Source of the DNA: Bradyrhizobium sp. 149
GTDB lineage: Bacteria > Pseudomonadota > Alphaproteobacteria > Rhizobiales > Xanthobacteraceae
DNA: 44,638 nucleotides
Direction: 5' to 3'
Assembly (NCBI RefSeq): GCF_023073915.1
Contig: NZ_JADPKK010000021.1
Span: forward strand, 1-44,638
In this document: piece after piece, positions 44,105 to 44,638 of the stretch
How positions within the stretch are numbered: the stretch's first letter is position 1
Layout of the letters: each line of letters begins with the position of its first letter
The notes under the pieces: generated by a model
Database searches by the model: none
Told to the model about the DNA's origin: nothing
Seen by the model: only the letters and a program-made list of their open reading frames with translations
Translations under genes and position numbers: made by a program

Positions 44105-44638
44105 ATGCGAATCGCGATGATCGGAACGGGCTATGTTGGACTGGTGTCCGGAGCCTGCTTTGCGGATTTCGGTCACGACGTCACCTGCGTCGACAAGGAC
44201 GAGAAGAAGATCGCGGCCCTTCATCGCGGCGAGATCCCGATCTATGAGCCGGGCCTCGATGAGCTGGTGGCGACCAACGTCAAGGCCAAGCGGCTCGACT
44301 TCACCACCGATCTGTCGAAGCCGGTCGCGGATGCCGACGCCGTGTTCATCGCGGTCGGCACGCCGTCGCGCCGCGGCGACGGCCATGCCGACCTCTCCTA
44401 CGTCTACGCCGCCGCGAAAGAGATCGCGCAGTCGCTCACCGGCTTCACGGTCGTGGTGACGAAGTCCACCGTCCCGGTCGGCACCGGCGACGAGGTCGAG
44501 CGCATCATCCGCGAGACCAATCCCAACGCCGACGTCGTGGTCGCCTCGAACCCCGAATTCCTGCGCGAGGGCGCGGCGATCCGCGACTTCAAGTTCCCCG
44601 ATCGCGTCGTCGTCGGCACCTCCGACGAGCGCGGCCGC
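44105..44638 (+). CDS. ugd: UDP-glucose 6-dehydrogenase, N-terminal part (cut by window edge)
   Basis: The 178 visible residues begin MRIAMIGTGYVGLVSGACFADFG, the classical NAD-binding start of UDP-glucose dehydrogenases. They continue with DKDEKKIAALHRGEIPIYEPGLDEL, TDLSKPVADADAVFIAVGTP and VTKSTVPVGTGDEV. It oxidises UDP-glucose to UDP-glucuronate. GGAAAGAGC lies just upstream of the ATG. With the neighbouring 4-epimerase it provides the two uronic-acid precursors. The catalytic Cys and C-terminal dimer domain are outside the window. Confidence 0.95.
   Translation, partial: MRIAMIGTGYVGLVSGACFADFGHDVTCVDKDEKKIAALHRGEIPIYEPGLDELVATNVKAKRLDFTTDLSKPVADADAVFIAVGTPSRRGDGHADLSYVYAAAKEIAQSLTGFTVVVTKSTVPVGTGDEVERIIRETNPNADVVVASNPEFLREGAAIRDFKFPDRVVVGTSDERGR

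Noticed and set aside
1..44638. CRISPR arrays, tRNA or rRNA genes, insertion sequences, phage genes
   Set aside because: No direct-repeat array with unique spacers, no cloverleaf-like or ribosomal sequence, and no transposase or phage motif was found in reading both strands.

Overview
The window looks like a chromosomal exopolysaccharide (EPS) or capsule locus from a soil alphaproteobacterium of the Bradyrhizobium / Nitrobacteraceae type. The evidence is high-GC coding DNA with AT-richer intergenic stretches, several short basic or membrane proteins of the kind common in that group, a WbaP-type priming transferase, ExoP/Wzc- and ExoF/Wza-like export proteins, and a BTLCP (DUF920) cysteine peptidase. 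The genus is an inference from gene content, not a database result. I see no rRNA, tRNA, CRISPR array, insertion sequence or phage gene.

Layout, left to right. (1) 1-5130: the start of galE running off the left edge, then a mosaic of small proteins, an acyltransferase-3 protein, a VanZ-like protein and a 57-residue helix-turn-helix-like protein, with two loose stretches lacking a convincing gene. (2) 5195-8699: the complete dTDP-L-rhamnose set as two divergent pairs (rfbB-rfbA on minus, rfbC-rfbD on plus). (3) 8814-10459: a hypothetical protein, a PPP-type metallophosphatase and a small membrane protein. (4) 10802-26190: the assembly core, with the priming phosphotransferase, a plus-strand GT4 / methyltransferase / GT4 run, and a minus-strand run of GT4, Wza-like exporter, GT4, glycoside hydrolase, GT4, GT2 and acyltransferase. 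(5) 26191-29553: a 1120-residue protein that joins a glycoside-hydrolase-like N-terminus to sequence repeats and an RTX-like C-terminus typical of type I secretion. (6) 30276-37661: two hexapeptide acetyltransferases, a Wzx-like flippase, another acyltransferase and two divergent Wzy / O-antigen-ligase-like membrane proteins. (7) 37755-43916: two related small secreted proteins flanking a BTLCP peptidase, a Wzc-like tyrosine autokinase, a protein of unknown function with an unusual start, and a UDP-glucuronate 4-epimerase. (8) 44105 to the right edge: the start of UDP-glucose 6-dehydrogenase.

How they fit together (inference from families). galE, ugd and the 4-epimerase would supply UDP-Gal, UDP-GlcA and UDP-GalA, and rfbABCD would supply dTDP-L-rhamnose. 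The WbaP-like enzyme primes undecaprenyl phosphate and six further glycosyltransferases extend the unit. Three acyltransferase-3 proteins and two hexapeptide enzymes could add acyl groups, and the SAM enzyme methyl groups. The Wzx-like protein flips the unit, a Wzy-like protein polymerises it, and the Wzc- and Wza-like proteins control length and export.

Most unusual points: (a) a glycoside hydrolase plus GT4 pair present twice as paralogues in different arrangements, one GT4 copy having Gln in place of the second Glu of EX7E; (b) a third glycoside-hydrolase-like domain on a type-I-secretion-like repeat protein, with no transporter gene in the window; (c) a pair of homologous small secreted proteins bracketing the BTLCP peptidase just before wzc; (d) an apparent membrane segment encoded upstream of the first usable start codon in the gene after wzc.
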